Below are positions 23,201 through 33,186 of a stretch of DNA of 64,000 bases, piece after piece (positions within the stretch are counted from its first letter, which is position 1; every line of letters starts with the position of its first letter). The notes below the pieces were generated by a model, which searched no databases, was not told the DNA's origin, and saw only the letters and a list, made by a program, of their open reading frames with translations. A program made the translations under genes and the position numbers. The DNA is from Pyxicephalus adspersus (taxonomy: Eukaryota > Chordata > Amphibia > Anura > Pyxicephalidae): assembly GCF_032062135.1 (NCBI RefSeq), contig NC_092858.1:164935687-164999686 (forward strand), given 5' to 3'.

Positions 23201-24341
23201 ATAAAGCCAGTTGTTGCATTGTCTGACATCGTTACAAAATTATACTGCAGGTAACATCTAACAAAATGCATGCAAAGCCAAACCCTGGAGCTCTATCACA
23301 GGGTGCGTACATGATAGAGGGATCTGAGGATTACCCACAGGTTGGGTCAGGCCATAAATTTTACAGGGAGGCATTAGAAAATAGAAATGGCGTAAAGGGC
23401 AGCTGACATGAATGGAGAGGCAAAGGCAGCATCACACAGACAAGGGGCAGCAATGCAGTGGGACATGAGGGTACAGGGACAAATGCAAGGGGGTATTTTT
23501 TCACTTGTTTCAAACAAGTCCAGCAGGTGGGTGGAATTGAGAACACAGAAACAGATCATACTACTAGATTCCTCAGGGGACATATACGTATTCTGTGAAT
23601 GATTCAAATATCCAAACGCCAACATTTGTGCTAAACTGAAATATTATTTAACAAGGCTTTATCATTCTAACACCAAGTAGATTACCTTTGTATTAATTGG
23701 ACTTAAGGCACAAGCTTTCACCTGCAGCTTTACATGATAATCACTAGGAGATGAGACTGGTTCCTGGTAAAAGAAAATAATATTATTACAAGTTATTAAA
23801 ACAGGTCTCAGAATATTGACTAAGCAGATTATGCTTTATTTTCAGACTGGTACAGTCCACGCACAGATATATCTGGTAAATCAGTCAAAAAAAGCTTTTC
23901 CATCAACCTTTTTCAATTTATATTTGGGCAGAATGTTAATCACAAATTGATCAGGCAAAGTTTTTTTTCTAATTGGTTAGCAATCACATTGAACCCTAAC
24001 AAAGCAGGCAGACCATCAAATATTTGTAGTTGATCATAAAAAATAAAATTATTGTATGCCTAGCAATAGCCTGTTGTACTCATACAATGCCAATAAAAAA
24101 AAAACAAATCCGCTGGGTATCCAAATTGCATCAACTGTACATGTGCTGTATGTGTTTTATTTTCTTCAGTTGGACTTCACTGTATCTCCAAAGTGTAATA
24201 CCAACACCAAATGCACACATTTGCACAGGCGGATACAAAATAATTGGCTTTTGGCTAAAAATAAATATATATTACCTTTTCTTGAAATATGAACTTCTCT
24301 TCATCATGTGCTGCATTTAATTGATAGTATAATCCTTTCAT
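8153..24341 (-). CDS. CRYZL1: CRYZL1 (quinone oxidoreductase-like), complete CDS in 12 exons
   Basis: Crystallin-zeta-like 1, a member of the medium-chain dehydrogenase/reductase superfamily related to zeta-crystallin/quinone oxidoreductase; the physiological substrate is not well established. The twelve coding exons join in frame to 1047 nt (348 residues plus stop), close to my recollection of 349 for the human protein. The N-terminal GroES-like half occupies roughly residues 1-110. The Rossmann half includes [17 protein letters not shown] near residues 145-160, the glycine-rich dinucleotide loop. Conserved stretches include [30 protein letters not shown] and the C-terminal PLYEAKV. All intron phases are consistent and there are no frameshifts. 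Intron 10 is AT-AC. CRYZL1 is head-to-head with ITSN1 and lies on the same strand as GART. Confidence 0.96.
8432..8805. repeat. 30-bp minisatellite in CRYZL1 intron 11
   Basis: About twelve copies of a 30-bp AT-rich unit, TATCATACCCCTATGATTTT plus ATCTCAGCAT. 'tatcata' starts at 8654, 8684 and 8714 give the period. It lies about 40 bp downstream of the exon 11 donor. Confidence 0.95.
8847..8892 (-). CDS. CRYZL1: CRYZL1 coding exon 11 (46 bp)
   Basis: Encodes [14 protein letters not shown] with split codons at both ends. No AG precedes it: the upstream intron ends in AC (TCTCAC at 8898-8893). The frame joins exon 10 only if the intron is AT-AC. The downstream donor GTAAGA is standard. Confidence 0.93.
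8997..9230. mobile_element. hAT-like MITE fragment (CAGTGTTTCCCAACC family)
   Basis: Internal part of a family shared with 29183-29455, 32862-33155 and 37917-38385 ('ggccagcaatgtaagatgcattcttcctac', 'ggggttccctgaagacct'). The termini seen in other copies are not intact here. Confidence 0.55.
9402..9685. mobile_element. MITE of the 'aaagtggaactaaa' family
   Basis: Begins AAAGTGGAACTAAA and ends with a degenerate inverted copy ('ttctgctttaaacc'). It shares 'agaagggacat' and 'cctttctgcaataa' with similar elements at 24925-25250, 35198-35522, 36743-37067 and 44196-44502. Confidence 0.5.
9829..10028. mobile_element. palindromic foldback MITE, copy 2
   Basis: 'cctgatttattaaagctctcc' at the left is mirrored by 'ggagagctttattaaatca' at the right, around a 'gatctggtccagtagtcaaaac' centre. 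It lies in the U12 intron of CRYZL1. Confidence 0.8.
10405..10510 (-). CDS. CRYZL1: CRYZL1 coding exon 10
   Basis: Encodes [14 protein letters not shown], then FLNDEIWN and ends QQGKYL plus one base. The acceptor TTGCATTGCAG is good. The 3' boundary is C|ATATCCTTT, the U12 donor. Confidence 0.95.
11118..11346. mobile_element. palindromic foldback MITE, copy 3
   Basis: Same family, more diverged: 'gcacgatttaataaaggtag ... ggatcacccaggttcac ... agagagctttaatgg'. In CRYZL1 intron 9. Confidence 0.65.
11557..11675 (-). CDS. CRYZL1: CRYZL1 coding exon 9
   Basis: 119 bp after acceptor TTCTTAG. Encodes [20 protein letters not shown] and then [19 protein letters not shown]. The donor GTACCC departs from consensus at +4 to +6. 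Confidence 0.95.
12446..12544 (-). CDS. CRYZL1: CRYZL1 coding exon 8
   Basis: 99 bp after acceptor TCTCTCCAG. Encodes [19 protein letters not shown] followed by [13 protein letters not shown]. The donor GTTGGT is weak, so exon-definition signals may matter here. Confidence 0.95.
12664..12832. repeat. long imperfect inverted repeat
   Basis: The left arm 'gtaaatcatgtaagtaagat...' pairs with the right arm '...atcctatttacatgatttac'. 'gggtatttgattttgtggcaatgtatt' pairs with 'aatacattgccacaaaagcaaataccc'. Arms are about 75 bp around a ~20-bp loop, in CRYZL1 intron 7. Confidence 0.85.
13747..13858 (-). CDS. CRYZL1: CRYZL1 coding exon 7
   Basis: Encodes [19 protein letters not shown] and then [18 protein letters not shown]. 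It completes the nucleotide-binding loop begun in exon 6 (DGAS|PIG). Acceptor CACATAG, donor GTGAGA. Confidence 0.95.
13960..15740 (-). other. CRYZL1 intron 6, little recognised
   Basis: No exons or clear transposons. There is A-rich sequence near 14900-14920 and a (CAC)n run near 14580-14595. 'gagcaggggtgcccaacacatgg' near 15175 and 'gtgggcatccctgatgtag' near 15486 look like the two ends of another hAT-like element. Confidence 0.4.
15789..15922 (-). CDS. CRYZL1: CRYZL1 coding exon 6
   Basis: 134 bp. Encodes [20 protein letters not shown], then [20 protein letters not shown] and GAS. The donor GTACGT at the AGT|GTACGT boundary is chosen over A|GTGTAC because it keeps frame with exon 7. Confidence 0.95.
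16190..16413. mobile_element. palindromic foldback MITE, copy 4
   Basis: 'cctgatttaaaaaaaaaagctctcc' at the left and 'ggagagctttactaaatcaggccc' at the right. The arms contain 'gggggaacctgggtaattcagcaaacc' and its inverse. Confidence 0.8.
17138..17587 (+). mobile_element. tRNA-derived SINE with an extended 5' flank
   Basis: SINE head from 17253 (GGGCAGCATGGTGGCTCAG), ending in 'ttatataaatactgtg' and (TAA)n. The ~110 bp before the head are closely similar to those before the 7.1-kb copy. Confidence 0.8.
19088..19112. repeat. (TAA)n microsatellite
   Basis: About eight ATA/TAA units in CRYZL1 intron 5. Confidence 0.9.
19237..19461. mobile_element. palindromic foldback MITE, copy 5
   Basis: 'gggcctgatttattaaagctcc' at the left and 'ggagctttaataaatcaggccc' at the right, an almost perfect mirror. 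Confidence 0.85.
19905..20117. mobile_element. palindromic foldback MITE, copy 6
   Basis: Left end diverged ('gggtctgaataattaaagctctcc'). The right end 'ggagagatttaataaatcaggccc' is clear. Confidence 0.75.
20376..20444 (-). CDS. CRYZL1: CRYZL1 coding exon 5
   Basis: 69 bp. Encodes [20 protein letters not shown] and HL with split Gly and Val codons. Donor GTGAGT, acceptor CCAATAG. Confidence 0.94.
   Translation of the reverse strand, partial: EFYQLTLKTLVFVNLSGSMSII
21084..21128 (-). CDS. CRYZL1: CRYZL1 coding exon 4 (45 bp)
   Basis: Encodes [14 protein letters not shown] with split codons at both ends. Acceptor TTTTTTTAG, donor GTAAGA. Confidence 0.94.
   Translation of the reverse strand: MDPKYLSFIQMMRL
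22062..22134 (-). CDS. CRYZL1: CRYZL1 coding exon 3
   Basis: 73 bp. Encodes [20 protein letters not shown] and IILE. VGREVAG is the conserved strand-turn of the GroES-like domain. Acceptor CATATTAG, donor GTAAAC. Confidence 0.94.
22545..22690. repeat. 39-40-bp tandem repeat
   Basis: Four copies of a unit containing CTGTCTGTGTCTCC and CAGAGCT; successive starts at about 22551, 22590, 22630 and 22670. In CRYZL1 intron 2. Confidence 0.85.
23130..23165. mobile_element. Harbinger-like terminal fragment
   Basis: 'gcgtgtacgcagccttag' matches the right end of the element at 965-1728. No partner end was identified. Confidence 0.45.
23686..23763 (-). CDS. CRYZL1: CRYZL1 coding exon 2
   Basis: 78 bp. 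Encodes [20 protein letters not shown] and SPINTK. Acceptor TTTTACCAG, donor GTAATC. Confidence 0.94.
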
Positions 24342-24347
24342 AGTGAC
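24276..24347 (-). CDS. CRYZL1: CRYZL1 coding exon 1 with start codon
   Basis: ATG at 24341-24339. Encodes [20 protein letters not shown] and EK. Six non-coding bases (GTCACT) precede the ATG after acceptor TATGTACAG, so the 5' UTR continues in upstream exons. Donor GTAATA. Confidence 0.95.
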
Positions 24348-24507
24348 CTGTACATATAAAGAGAAGATTAGGCTATAGAGTTTACTTATAGCAGAGAACA
24401 CTTTCCGCTATCGATTGGACATTGCATTGCTTACACTCACACTGTGTCTGCATTTTATGACGTAAAATTATTATTTTAATCTTGTGTTTATATCACACTG
24501 ACATATT

Positions 24508-24705
24508 ACTTTGCAAACTAACCAGGGCTCACAATCGAATACCCCTGACAAAGTCATATAATTATTATAGACTAAGGCCAATTTTGAGGGGAAGCTAAAT
24601 AAGCTGCCAGTATGTTTTTGGAATGTGGTAGGAAACCCATGCAAACACAGGGAGAACATACAGACCTGGGATGCTAGTGCTGCAAAGGCAAGAACACGGT
24701 CTGTT
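24508..24705 (-). mobile_element. tRNA-derived SINE, reverse, partial
   Basis: Reverse copy with 'cagtatgtttttggaatgtgg' and 'caaacacagggagaaca'. The tail is degenerate. Confidence 0.6.
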
Positions 24706-24924
24706 GTATTCATGAAACGAATGCCAGGCTGTGGAGCTTGCAGTTCTCTCTATAGAACAATGCGGAGCCCTCTTGTACCCAGAGGTTAATGCACATTTAC
24801 AAAAGACATACTGCAGTGATTTATAAATGTGCTGATTGGCATTATTTTTTAAAGCATTGGTATGGTCATACTACTGCTTTATAAAAAGAGCCATAAGTTG
24901 GACATTGCCTTTGGTAACAGAGAG

Positions 24925-25250
24925 TTCCATAAGTTCCACTTTAAAAATTTGGGATCGGGCAGGGTTTTATTGCAGAAAGGACAGGCGATGTCCCTTCTGC
25001 AATAAGCATTTTTACCTGCATGATGCCATCTTTTATGTCAATAAGCTTCGCAGCTCAACATTGTTTGTTGGGATATCCAGGACATCATGATTTTCCATAC
25101 CGTTCCCAGGACTAATTGAATTTCCATGCACAAGTGCAGGAGTTATATCATCCCGGCCTGACTAATCAAGATGTCCAAAGATCAGAACAAGGAAAAGAAG
25201 AAGAATATAGTGGCGCCAGTGACGGAACAGAGACACTGGGTTTAGCTGCG
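24925..25250. mobile_element. MITE of the 'aaagtggaactaaa' family
   Basis: 'aagttccactttaaaaatttggg' at the left, and 'cagaaaggacaggcgatgtcccttctgcaataa' and 'ggcctgactaatcaa' inside. The right end runs 'gggtttagctgcgcttta'. Confidence 0.5.
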
Positions 25251-25384
25251 CTTTAATAGCTGGGAATAGTAAAGCAATTATTACCACCCTTATTTGTTTC
25301 CTATGGGCAGCCATGGGTGAGACACTTCACAGATGTAGCATATTTACCCCAGACATAATTTCCAGGTGTGGGGAAGCAGTATTT

Positions 25385-25715
25385 GGGCAGCACGGTGGCT
25401 CAGAGGTTAGAGCTCTGGCCTTTACAGCGCTAGGTCCCAGGTTCAAATCTCAGCCAGGACATCTGCATGGAGTTTGTGTCTGCGTCTGTTCTCCATGTGT
25501 CTGCGTGGGTTTCCTCCCACATTCCAAAAACATTTGGAGAGGTTAATTGGCTTCCCCCAAAAATTGACCTTAGACTGTGATAAAGATATATGACTATGGT
25601 AGGGAAATTAGATTGTGAGCTCCTTTGAGGAACAGTTAGTGACATGACTATGGACTTTTTAAAGTGGTGGGTAATATGTTAGCACTATATAAATACTGTG
25701 CAAAAAAAACATTAA
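25385..25715 (+). mobile_element. tRNA-derived SINE
   Basis: Head GGGCAGCACGGTGGCTCAGA and B-box-like GGTTCAAATCTC (from 25440), the best-preserved B box among the copies. The 3' tail is 'gcactatataaatactgtgc'. Its 5' flank differs from the 7.1- and 17.2-kb copies. Confidence 0.85.
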
Positions 25716-26535
25716 TAATAACTGCAGTGCAACTTTACTTCCCACTTGAACTATACCTAATATTTGAAAAAAAATTAAAAACACTGTACAAATATTTAAT
25801 GGATCTCCACCCTTCTAATAATTTGCCTGGATGGCAACTCAGAACTTCAATCAAACGCAGCCGATCCTTTGCCCACAGGGTACAGCTTGAGTACTTTCCA
25901 TGGAAATTTACAAGCATGTGTAATCTAAACACAATAGATCAGATCCTAGGGAACAGAAAACAAACAAAAACATATTGAAAGTTAAAAACAGCTCATAAGC
26001 ACTGGCTCTAAGATGCTAAAAACAGACTAGTGTCATGGGTGAGACGGGCGCCCTAATTATTATCATTATTCATCATGATCCAAAGAATTGATATCGGCTG
26101 ATGTCCTGCTAGGTGTCTGCGCTGGAGAAATGCAAAATATGTGCAAAATGCAGAAATGGAAAATAGAAATGCTGCATCAGCAGGAGAGAGAAAGCAAAAA
26201 CAGGAACCTGTGACAGCCTCCCATCTTACTGTAGCTTTGTAACCCAGGCCACCCCCTCCTAACCTGTGTCCCTGCAGAGGAATGAATGAGACCTTCCTGC
26301 TTCTAGGCTGTGCAAAGAGCTGGGGGAGGAGCTGTGCAAGGAGGCCTGGGCTTACATATTAACCCTATGCTGCCATGGCAGAGACACATTGTTGCTAAAT
26401 GTATCAGAATGTATCTAAATAATAATATGTTGAGAAAAAAGAGAGAGAAGGAATTGCTAAAAGCTTGTTCATTCCTAAATAGATTTAACAAGCATTTTTA
26501 AGTATTATCAGCTTTTCTAACAGCCCTCCTATTGT

Positions 26536-26690
26536 GTGATACTTCCCCCACCTCCTAGATTGTAAGCTCTTATGGGCAGGGTCCTTTCCTCCTCCTGTGT
26601 CACTGTCTGTATTTGTCTGTCATTTGCAACTTCTATTTAATGTACATCGCTGAGTAATATGTTGGTGTTATACAAGTTCTATTTATTAAA
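26536..26690 (+). repeat. tail-type repeat
   Basis: 'acttcccccacctcctagattg' through 'tatgttggtgttatacaagttc'. Confidence 0.7.
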
Positions 26691-28682
26691 CGTATATAAT
26701 TAATAAACGTAATTATTATTAATATATAAAATTATATTGATAATAATAAAGGTTGGCCATTGTGTTATGGGCCTATTGCAGACAGAGCAATAGGAATGCC
26801 TTCCTTTTCCAGGTGTTCTCATTGACTTGCATTATGTGTGCCAACGCTGCCGGGTTCCCATAAAACATTGCAGTAATATGAATTCACAAAGGTGATGATC
26901 TCACTCACAGACTGTAGCTCTGAAGTAATTATTATTATTATCATTATTAATAAACAATACTTATAAAGTGCCAATATATTACACAGCGCTGTACAAAATT
27001 ACTTTGTTACATGCTTGCCCTTACAGGATTATAAATGAGCAGCGGACTACTGATATGGTCCTTGCTGTGCTCAACCCTTCTTAAAGGGGACCTATCACCA
27101 AACTTTTTACTTTTCATAATAACCCTCAGGAATACATGGAGAGGGTTTTGTCCTGCAATAGAAAAAAAAAAAATCAAATTTGATTTTTTTTTTAGTTCAG
27201 TTCAACTTTTAGCCTTCATTACCAGCTCCTACCTTGGCTCCCAATGCCTGAAACATATTAGGTTAAAGGAATTCAACAGAGCAAGAATACTGAAAAGGGC
27301 TGGCATACCCACCATCCGCCTGATTTTTGGCACACTACGAATTATAGCAAATATTAAGATGTATTTTAGGTTTTATTTCAAGTATGAATATTTTTGTATT
27401 CAACAATGAGCTATGTGTTGGAGTTTTGATTGGGACATAAACATCTTTTTGTAGTTATGAACCCTTGCACCTATTATATAACCCTTGCCCCTATACACAA
27501 TAGGGGCAAGTTGAGACCTACCTTGGGATTAAGTGATCCCACAGGGCTCCCCATGGCCGGCACCTTTCCAGTTGCTCGAACACTCACACCTTCTTAAAGA
27601 ACCAGTGGACGCACATTTGACAGCTGGCGGTAATGAGCGGTACTCTACCACACTCTGCCACTCCTATTCATTCCCTATGGAGCTGCCACAGGGAGCTGAT
27701 ACCATGTAGCGTCTCCTGAGAAGGAGCAATTCACTAGCATGAGGAAACAGTAAATGCACCGCAACCTCGCTGCAAGTGTGAACCCAGGCTAAGGGGTGGA
27801 TGGTCTGCATGATGCTTATAAATCTATCACCAAATATTAGCTGCTCAAGTAACGTAAATGACACATACACAAGCCACTGGTATCACATTTATAGTTTGGT
27901 GCATTGCCAATACTTCCCAATACAATGGCTGTTCTATTTCCATTACATCATGAATCCCAGGCAAATCTAAAATAGGAAAATAATGCAACTCTGTAATACA
28001 ATAATTTCTTCATTTTAATGCAAATCTATTTTTTTACCTCCATGTATCTTGGTGTCAGCCTCCTACAGTCCCTGCACAGCAGAACTCAGATTGGAGAGAG
28101 AAGATCAACACCAGGAGCCAGTCGATGAGTCTGCTTCTCTCCTTTTGCTGTCAAAGGTGAAGGAGGAAGCAGGAGAAAAAAAATGCTGAACTGCAACAGA
28201 TAAAATTAAGTTTTCAGGGCTATGCTTTGTGGCAGAACTGGAATTCAGCTTGAACTCTACATTCATTCTGATTGATTACAGTGGTTTAGGGCTTGTTCCC
28301 ATTAGTTTGTGGAAATACATGCGTTACCCAACATGCGGCAATGCAATGACATGCATCTGTATGACATGTGGTGTGCTGGGTTGCCATTCTTTCTCAATAG
28401 CACACCAAAAGCACCTTGCCAGAGCACTGCGACATTACGCAAAGCAATGCTCGGCAACTCTTTTCCAACTATTGCAGTTTTAAAAGTGCAGTGTGCACTG
28501 CATTTCTGTATGTCGTGGTGCGTTGGCAAGCCTGTTCAAATAAATGGGCTGCCGATCGCAAACCATGGCTTTAAATGTGGCAACATGTGTGTTTTGTAAA
28601 ATGCAGTGTGCAATTTTAGTAGTAATAGTTAGTAGTTACACCATACTCCAATTTCTTTCACTGAATATTGAATACATAAAAA

Positions 28683-28963
28683 CATTATTATCTAGTATTT
28701 TTATAGCGCCGACATGTTACACAGCACTTTACAAAGTCCATAGTCATGTCACTAGCTGTCTCTCAAAGGGTCTCACAATTTAAAGTCCTTACCATTGTTA
28801 TTTGTCATAATTATTAATTATGTTATCACAGTCTATGCCAATTTTAAGGGAAAGACAATTAAACTAACCACATGTTTTTGGAAAGTAGAAGGAAACCCAT
28901 GCAAACACGGGGAGAGCCGTCAAACTCCATGCAAAGGACCTAGTGCTAAGCCATTGTGCTGCC
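28683..28963 (-). mobile_element. tRNA-derived SINE, reverse, internally shortened
   Basis: 'ttattatctagtatttttatagcgccgaca' (tail) to 'gtgctaagccattgtgctgcc' (head). Confidence 0.75.
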
Positions 28964-29182
28964 TGTATACATATATGTATACCAATTTTTTTCCCCATAG
29001 GGAAATAATTACATCTATAATTTTCAGTGAAGAATTCCATATTTATTGTATCAACTGCAACATCATACTACTCCAAATAACACTTCCCTGGCTCCTATAA
29101 TAAATAACGATTTCCCCTTTAGACAACACACATCATAGTTCAAAATTACAAACATCCCCCTCTTTCTAAAAAATGTTTGTTC

Positions 29183-29455
29183 AGCCTTTCTTGACCTTTT
29201 TACCATGGGGGAACACTTGAAAACATTTTCAGGTCTTTAGAGAACCCCTCCTATAATCACTATATCAACAGCTCACAGTACAATAATGTGGTGGTCAGTA
29301 GGAAGAATATCTCTTACATTACTGGCCGGTGTAAAAATGTCACTCTTACAGATAGCCAAAAAGATCATTGGTGTCACTTATCACATGAGAGTCACAAACT
29401 ACTCATAGGAACCCCTACCAACCTCTGGAGGAACCCTGGTTGAAAAACCTGTGCT
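29183..29455. mobile_element. hAT-like MITE
   Basis: The left end 'cagcctttcttgacctttttacc' is mirrored by 'ggttgaaaaacctgtgctag'. The internal sequence matches the 9.0-, 32.9- and 37.9-kb members. Confidence 0.55.
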
Positions 29456-30702
29456 AGGACATTGCAGAATGTTACAATGCAGTGCGCTGGTAAGGATGAA
29501 TGTCATATTCATTGCAATAACACATGCACTTCCAACACAATGTACAAGTAGGAAGAAGCACTAAAAGCTTTTTTTGCATCAGAACAGTTTCTCTCCCCAT
29601 ACAAGTCAATTGAGCTACAAAAGCACCATGGAAGCAGGTCACATACAGATCAGATGCACTGCATGATAAATGCATGCATCAATGCCATCTGAAGTATGAA
29701 ACTGGCATTCACTTTGTAAATTGACCCCATTTTAAATAATAGAAGTCTCCATTCACAAAGATGAAATACTTATTTTCAAAAAAAGTGATTGAGTCTAAGG
29801 AGCTTTGAAGATAGCAGTCATATGACTAATATAACGCTGTTAATCCTTGCCCCAAAGCTTGGTAATATAAGCCTATTGCGACGTAAATTGATTGCAATGG
29901 TTGTAGTGCATCAGAACGCAATTTAATGAACACTTTACTGACCAAGTTGATTAAATTGGGTCCTTAAAAAATGCAATGGGTCTGAAAATACCCTGTGGTA
30001 AAGTCCATAACACAGGCTTTGCCTTTCTAACGATTTGACCCTGCAACTAAAAATAAAACGTGAACTTTGTAATAGAGGCAGTTTGGCCAATACCTTTCTA
30101 GCAGTGGCAGGACAAATCTTCAACCTTTTGGAGCATTTCAGGCACCACTGCTATCCAATTTTTCCAATATGGCGGATATTTAGTCCACCATTGGGGGATG
30201 CGGTTCTGGTTAGGTCACAACAAGGCGGAATGGCACCTGGTGAGATGAACCAAAACCTCCAATAGGTAACTATGGGAAATTTCCAGAATTGTTAGACAGC
30301 AATGGCCTCCATAGAGGTTCAATAGAGCAAAGATTTGACCCAATGACAGAAAGGTCAGTATTAATCTTTAACTTTTACAGGGTGTTTTACTATGGTGACA
30401 AAATATATTTAGCAGCTTTTATTGACAGGTTTACTTTTATTAATTACCAGATGACAAGGCTTGCTAAATTGGAATGACTGCTCCTTTAAGTAACGGGCTT
30501 ATAATTGACCTGGAGTGACGTGACGTCATCAACCCAGGTCCTCCATTATCATTAACCCACCACTCCCTCAATTTACGTGCAGCTAAAAACCTCTCGCTGT
30601 GGCGGCCATCTTGGTTCCTGGCAAAGACGATTTATCAGTTCTATCTCTGACCTATCCGGTTTTTACTTTTAATGGCAAAATGAATTGTATATTTATACTC
30701 AC

Positions 30703-30755
30703 CCTGCAATTGACACATTTGCATTCATAACAGAAAGCAAGTCAGCGTTTCTTCC
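30703..30755 (-). other. CRYZL1: candidate CRYZL1 5' UTR exon with uORFs
   Basis: 53 bp with a strong acceptor (TATTTCTTTTAG) and a near-perfect donor (AGG|GTGAGT). Splicing to 24347 makes an 11-codon uORF (MNANVSIAGSL) whose TGA overlaps the main ATG as ATGA. A second uORF runs into the coding region. No protein homology is expected. Confidence 0.6.
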
Positions 30756-30888
30756 CTAAAAGAAATAGTTAACTCAAAGTACAGATAGCTCAAATAATTA
30801 TATATTTCTTACGTGTTTTTTTGACCTGACTATCGCTTTTCTTGGTGTGTATATTACACTAGAATAAAAGGGGTAAAATTGTCAATAC

Positions 30889-30960
30889 CTCAATAAAAAT
30901 GGCCGTCAGATGGTTTTAGTCTCAGTCGCAAGCCTGGGCTTCTGGCTAATGACGTCACCA
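30889..30960 (-). other. CRYZL1: candidate CRYZL1 first exon (non-coding)
   Basis: GAG|GTATTG is a plausible donor at 30889/30888 on the minus strand, just inside the CRE at 30950. The transcription start (right limit) is a guess. Confidence 0.35.
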
Positions 30961-31099
30961 ATCCTTGCCGCAGGAATGCACGGAGCGGCCCGATAGGCAG
31001 ATATGTGGGAAAAGAGGCGTGGTTATCGATGGATCTGATTGGCTGGTTCCGGTGCGGCGTCAATGAGCTGCTGGGAGGAGGCGCTGTGGGTGAGGGGCG

Positions 31100-31199
31100 C
31101 TCTGATTCTTCTACACACCAGAGCTGCCAGCGAGGGAGCGAGGCGGAGGGGGCAATGTGTGACCGGAGCCGCTTGCCCTGAGACGGGGAGCGCTATGAG
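31100..31199 (+). other. ITSN1: ITSN1 exon 1 (5' UTR)
   Basis: GC-rich sequence ending GCTATGAG|GTGAGG at 31199/31200, a good donor. The left limit is approximate. It contains ATG codons at 31155 (8-codon uORF MCDRSRLP, stop 31179-31181) and 31195. The second continues after splicing to exon 2 as MRHYLAS and stops before the true start. Confidence 0.6.
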
Positions 31200-32502
31200 G
31201 TGAGGGGGGCTCTCTCCCTTTAGTGGGCGGTACCTCAGAATCCAGGGGTCACCTTATACCAGGTCCTGGCTGAAGTGCTGTAACCTATAGCAACCCATGA
31301 GAACTCCTCTGCTAACCTGGCTGCTGCAATAAAAGGCCAATGGCAGCTATTACATCTTCTGCAGGGGTCAATGAGGAGCAATGGGCATCATCATTTGTAT
31401 TGTATTGTTGGCTGGATGGAGGGGTCACCTTATCCCAGGATACAATGGGGTGTACAGGCTTGCTCTGCAATGTGCAGTTACCTATAGCAACCAATCTTTT
31501 CTGTTCAGATCACATATAGGATTAATATGGCAACCAATGCAAGTGATTCTGTCTGGATGAATGGTCGCTCCACCCTGTGCAAAGATGTAGTCTGTAAAAT
31601 GCTGTAACCCATAGCAAGCAGTCACTTCTCTTTAAGTAGTCCCAGATTGGAGTAATATGGTGACTGGTGTCTATTGTTCTGTATTATTTATACTTATTAT
31701 TTGGCAAATGGAAAAATCCCAGACCATTAACCTCTGTCAAAGTTCCCTCTTGTGTGATAACCCGTAGCGTCAGAACGCTGTTAACAGGGTAACCCATACA
31801 ACCAATCAGAACTCATCTTTCTGACTTGTCTTCAGCCTTATTGGCTAAGATTAAAAGACTGGTTGGCTTGCCATCCATAGTGGACATTACCATGGTAACC
31901 ATACCCAATGGGTGCATATTGCTTCTTTACATGGCTGATTGGACGTCCTGATTCATATTCTATACATCATTGTGTATTTATAATGTCCTGAATGAAACAT
32001 CTGGAAATGTATTACAATGGTAATAATAATAATAGGGGATTGGCAGATTTTTAAATCACATGACTACTTTGCGTATGCATGTCCTGGGCGCCATCAGTGA
32101 CAAAGCCGTAGTCTGTCACCAGAGATGGCCGAGGCAGACTGCTTGTCAGCCCATCAGATTATATGAGGTGAGAATGGTAGGGTGACAACACCACAGCTGC
32201 ATGGGGACACACAAGTGAGCGTTGTCAGTCTGACAGGAAGTCAGGATCAGTGTATGACTTGGTATCTTTCAGTACAGTTTAAAGCAGGGCTGTGCAGCCG
32301 GTATATTCTTTCTGGTAATAAATAATAGCTTCCGACTCCACAGCTCTAGTGTAAAGGGCCAGTCCACCCAATGATTCAGATTTGGTTGAAGCCTGGTGGG
32401 CCGAGCCAGGCCCAGGTTTCCTATGCTTGTAATAAATTCCCAGTCCTGGGTCTTCTACCTCTCGTTATGTCTTTGGCTTTCTTCTATCACGTTCATCTAT
32501 CT

Positions 32503-32638
32503 CTTAGATTGTAAGCTCTTTGGGGCAGGGTCCTCTCCTCCTCCTGTGTCACTGTCTGTATCTGTCATTTGCTACCCCTAATGTACAGCACTGCACAATA
32601 TGTTGGTGCTATATACATCCTGTTTAATAATAATAATC
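32503..32638 (+). repeat. tail-type repeat
   Basis: 'cttagattgtaagctctttggggcagggtcc' through 'gtgctatatacatcctgttt' and (AAT)n, in ITSN1 intron 1. Confidence 0.75.
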
Positions 32639-32861
32639 TTGTTGTCCTTAGTATAAAAAGTGTAAAAACCCAACAGGCAGCATGGGATCCCCTTTGTATG
32701 AGGGCTGTGATGTGTTAACGATCTGATGATACAATACACATCATGATGCAGGGGTGACAATTTATTATATTGCAATATGGTTACCAAGGCGATATATTGA
32801 ACTTTGCAATCTATTTTTAATTTCTAAAATCTAGTTGTAAACTGTCACAAATTACAAATTG

Positions 32862-33155
32862 CAGCCCTCCTCAATCTTCTCAGTCCAGAGAAACCCTTGT
32901 AATAAATTTTGGGTCTCGGGGATCCTCTGATAAAATTAATTAATTGAAGGTCTATAGGGTAAATGCCCCCATTACAGTTATAATGCCCCGTCCGGTGTTG
33001 GTCTCATTGTCACCAGACAGCTAAGGGATCGCCGGGGTCATCCTACTGCCTCTGCTAAATGCTGTTGAACCCAGAACTTAGCAGCCACCATCAGATGTGA
33101 GATCATTCAGCCAAAGCTCAAGGGACCCCTAACAAGTACTGGAGGAACTTCAGGG
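32862..33155. mobile_element. hAT-like MITE, diverged
   Basis: 'gcagccctcctcaatcttct' and 'gagaaacccttgtaataaattttggg' resemble the 29.2-kb copy. Ends are poorly preserved. Confidence 0.4.
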
Positions 33156-33186
33156 CTCCATGGAACTCCTCAATTCCTCTCTGCAA

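Larger units (their letters stand above)
30480..31110. promoter_or_regulatory. CRYZL1/ITSN1 bidirectional promoter region
   Basis: GC content and CpG frequency rise here. Two perfect CRE palindromes TGACGTCA lie at 30521-30528 and 30950-30957. GGCGGCCATCTTGG at 30601-30614 is a YY1-type element, and GATTGGCT at 31037-31044 is an inverted CCAAT box. The leftward CRYZL1 5' exons and rightward ITSN1 exon 1 diverge from this region. Exact start sites are not visible. Confidence 0.65.
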
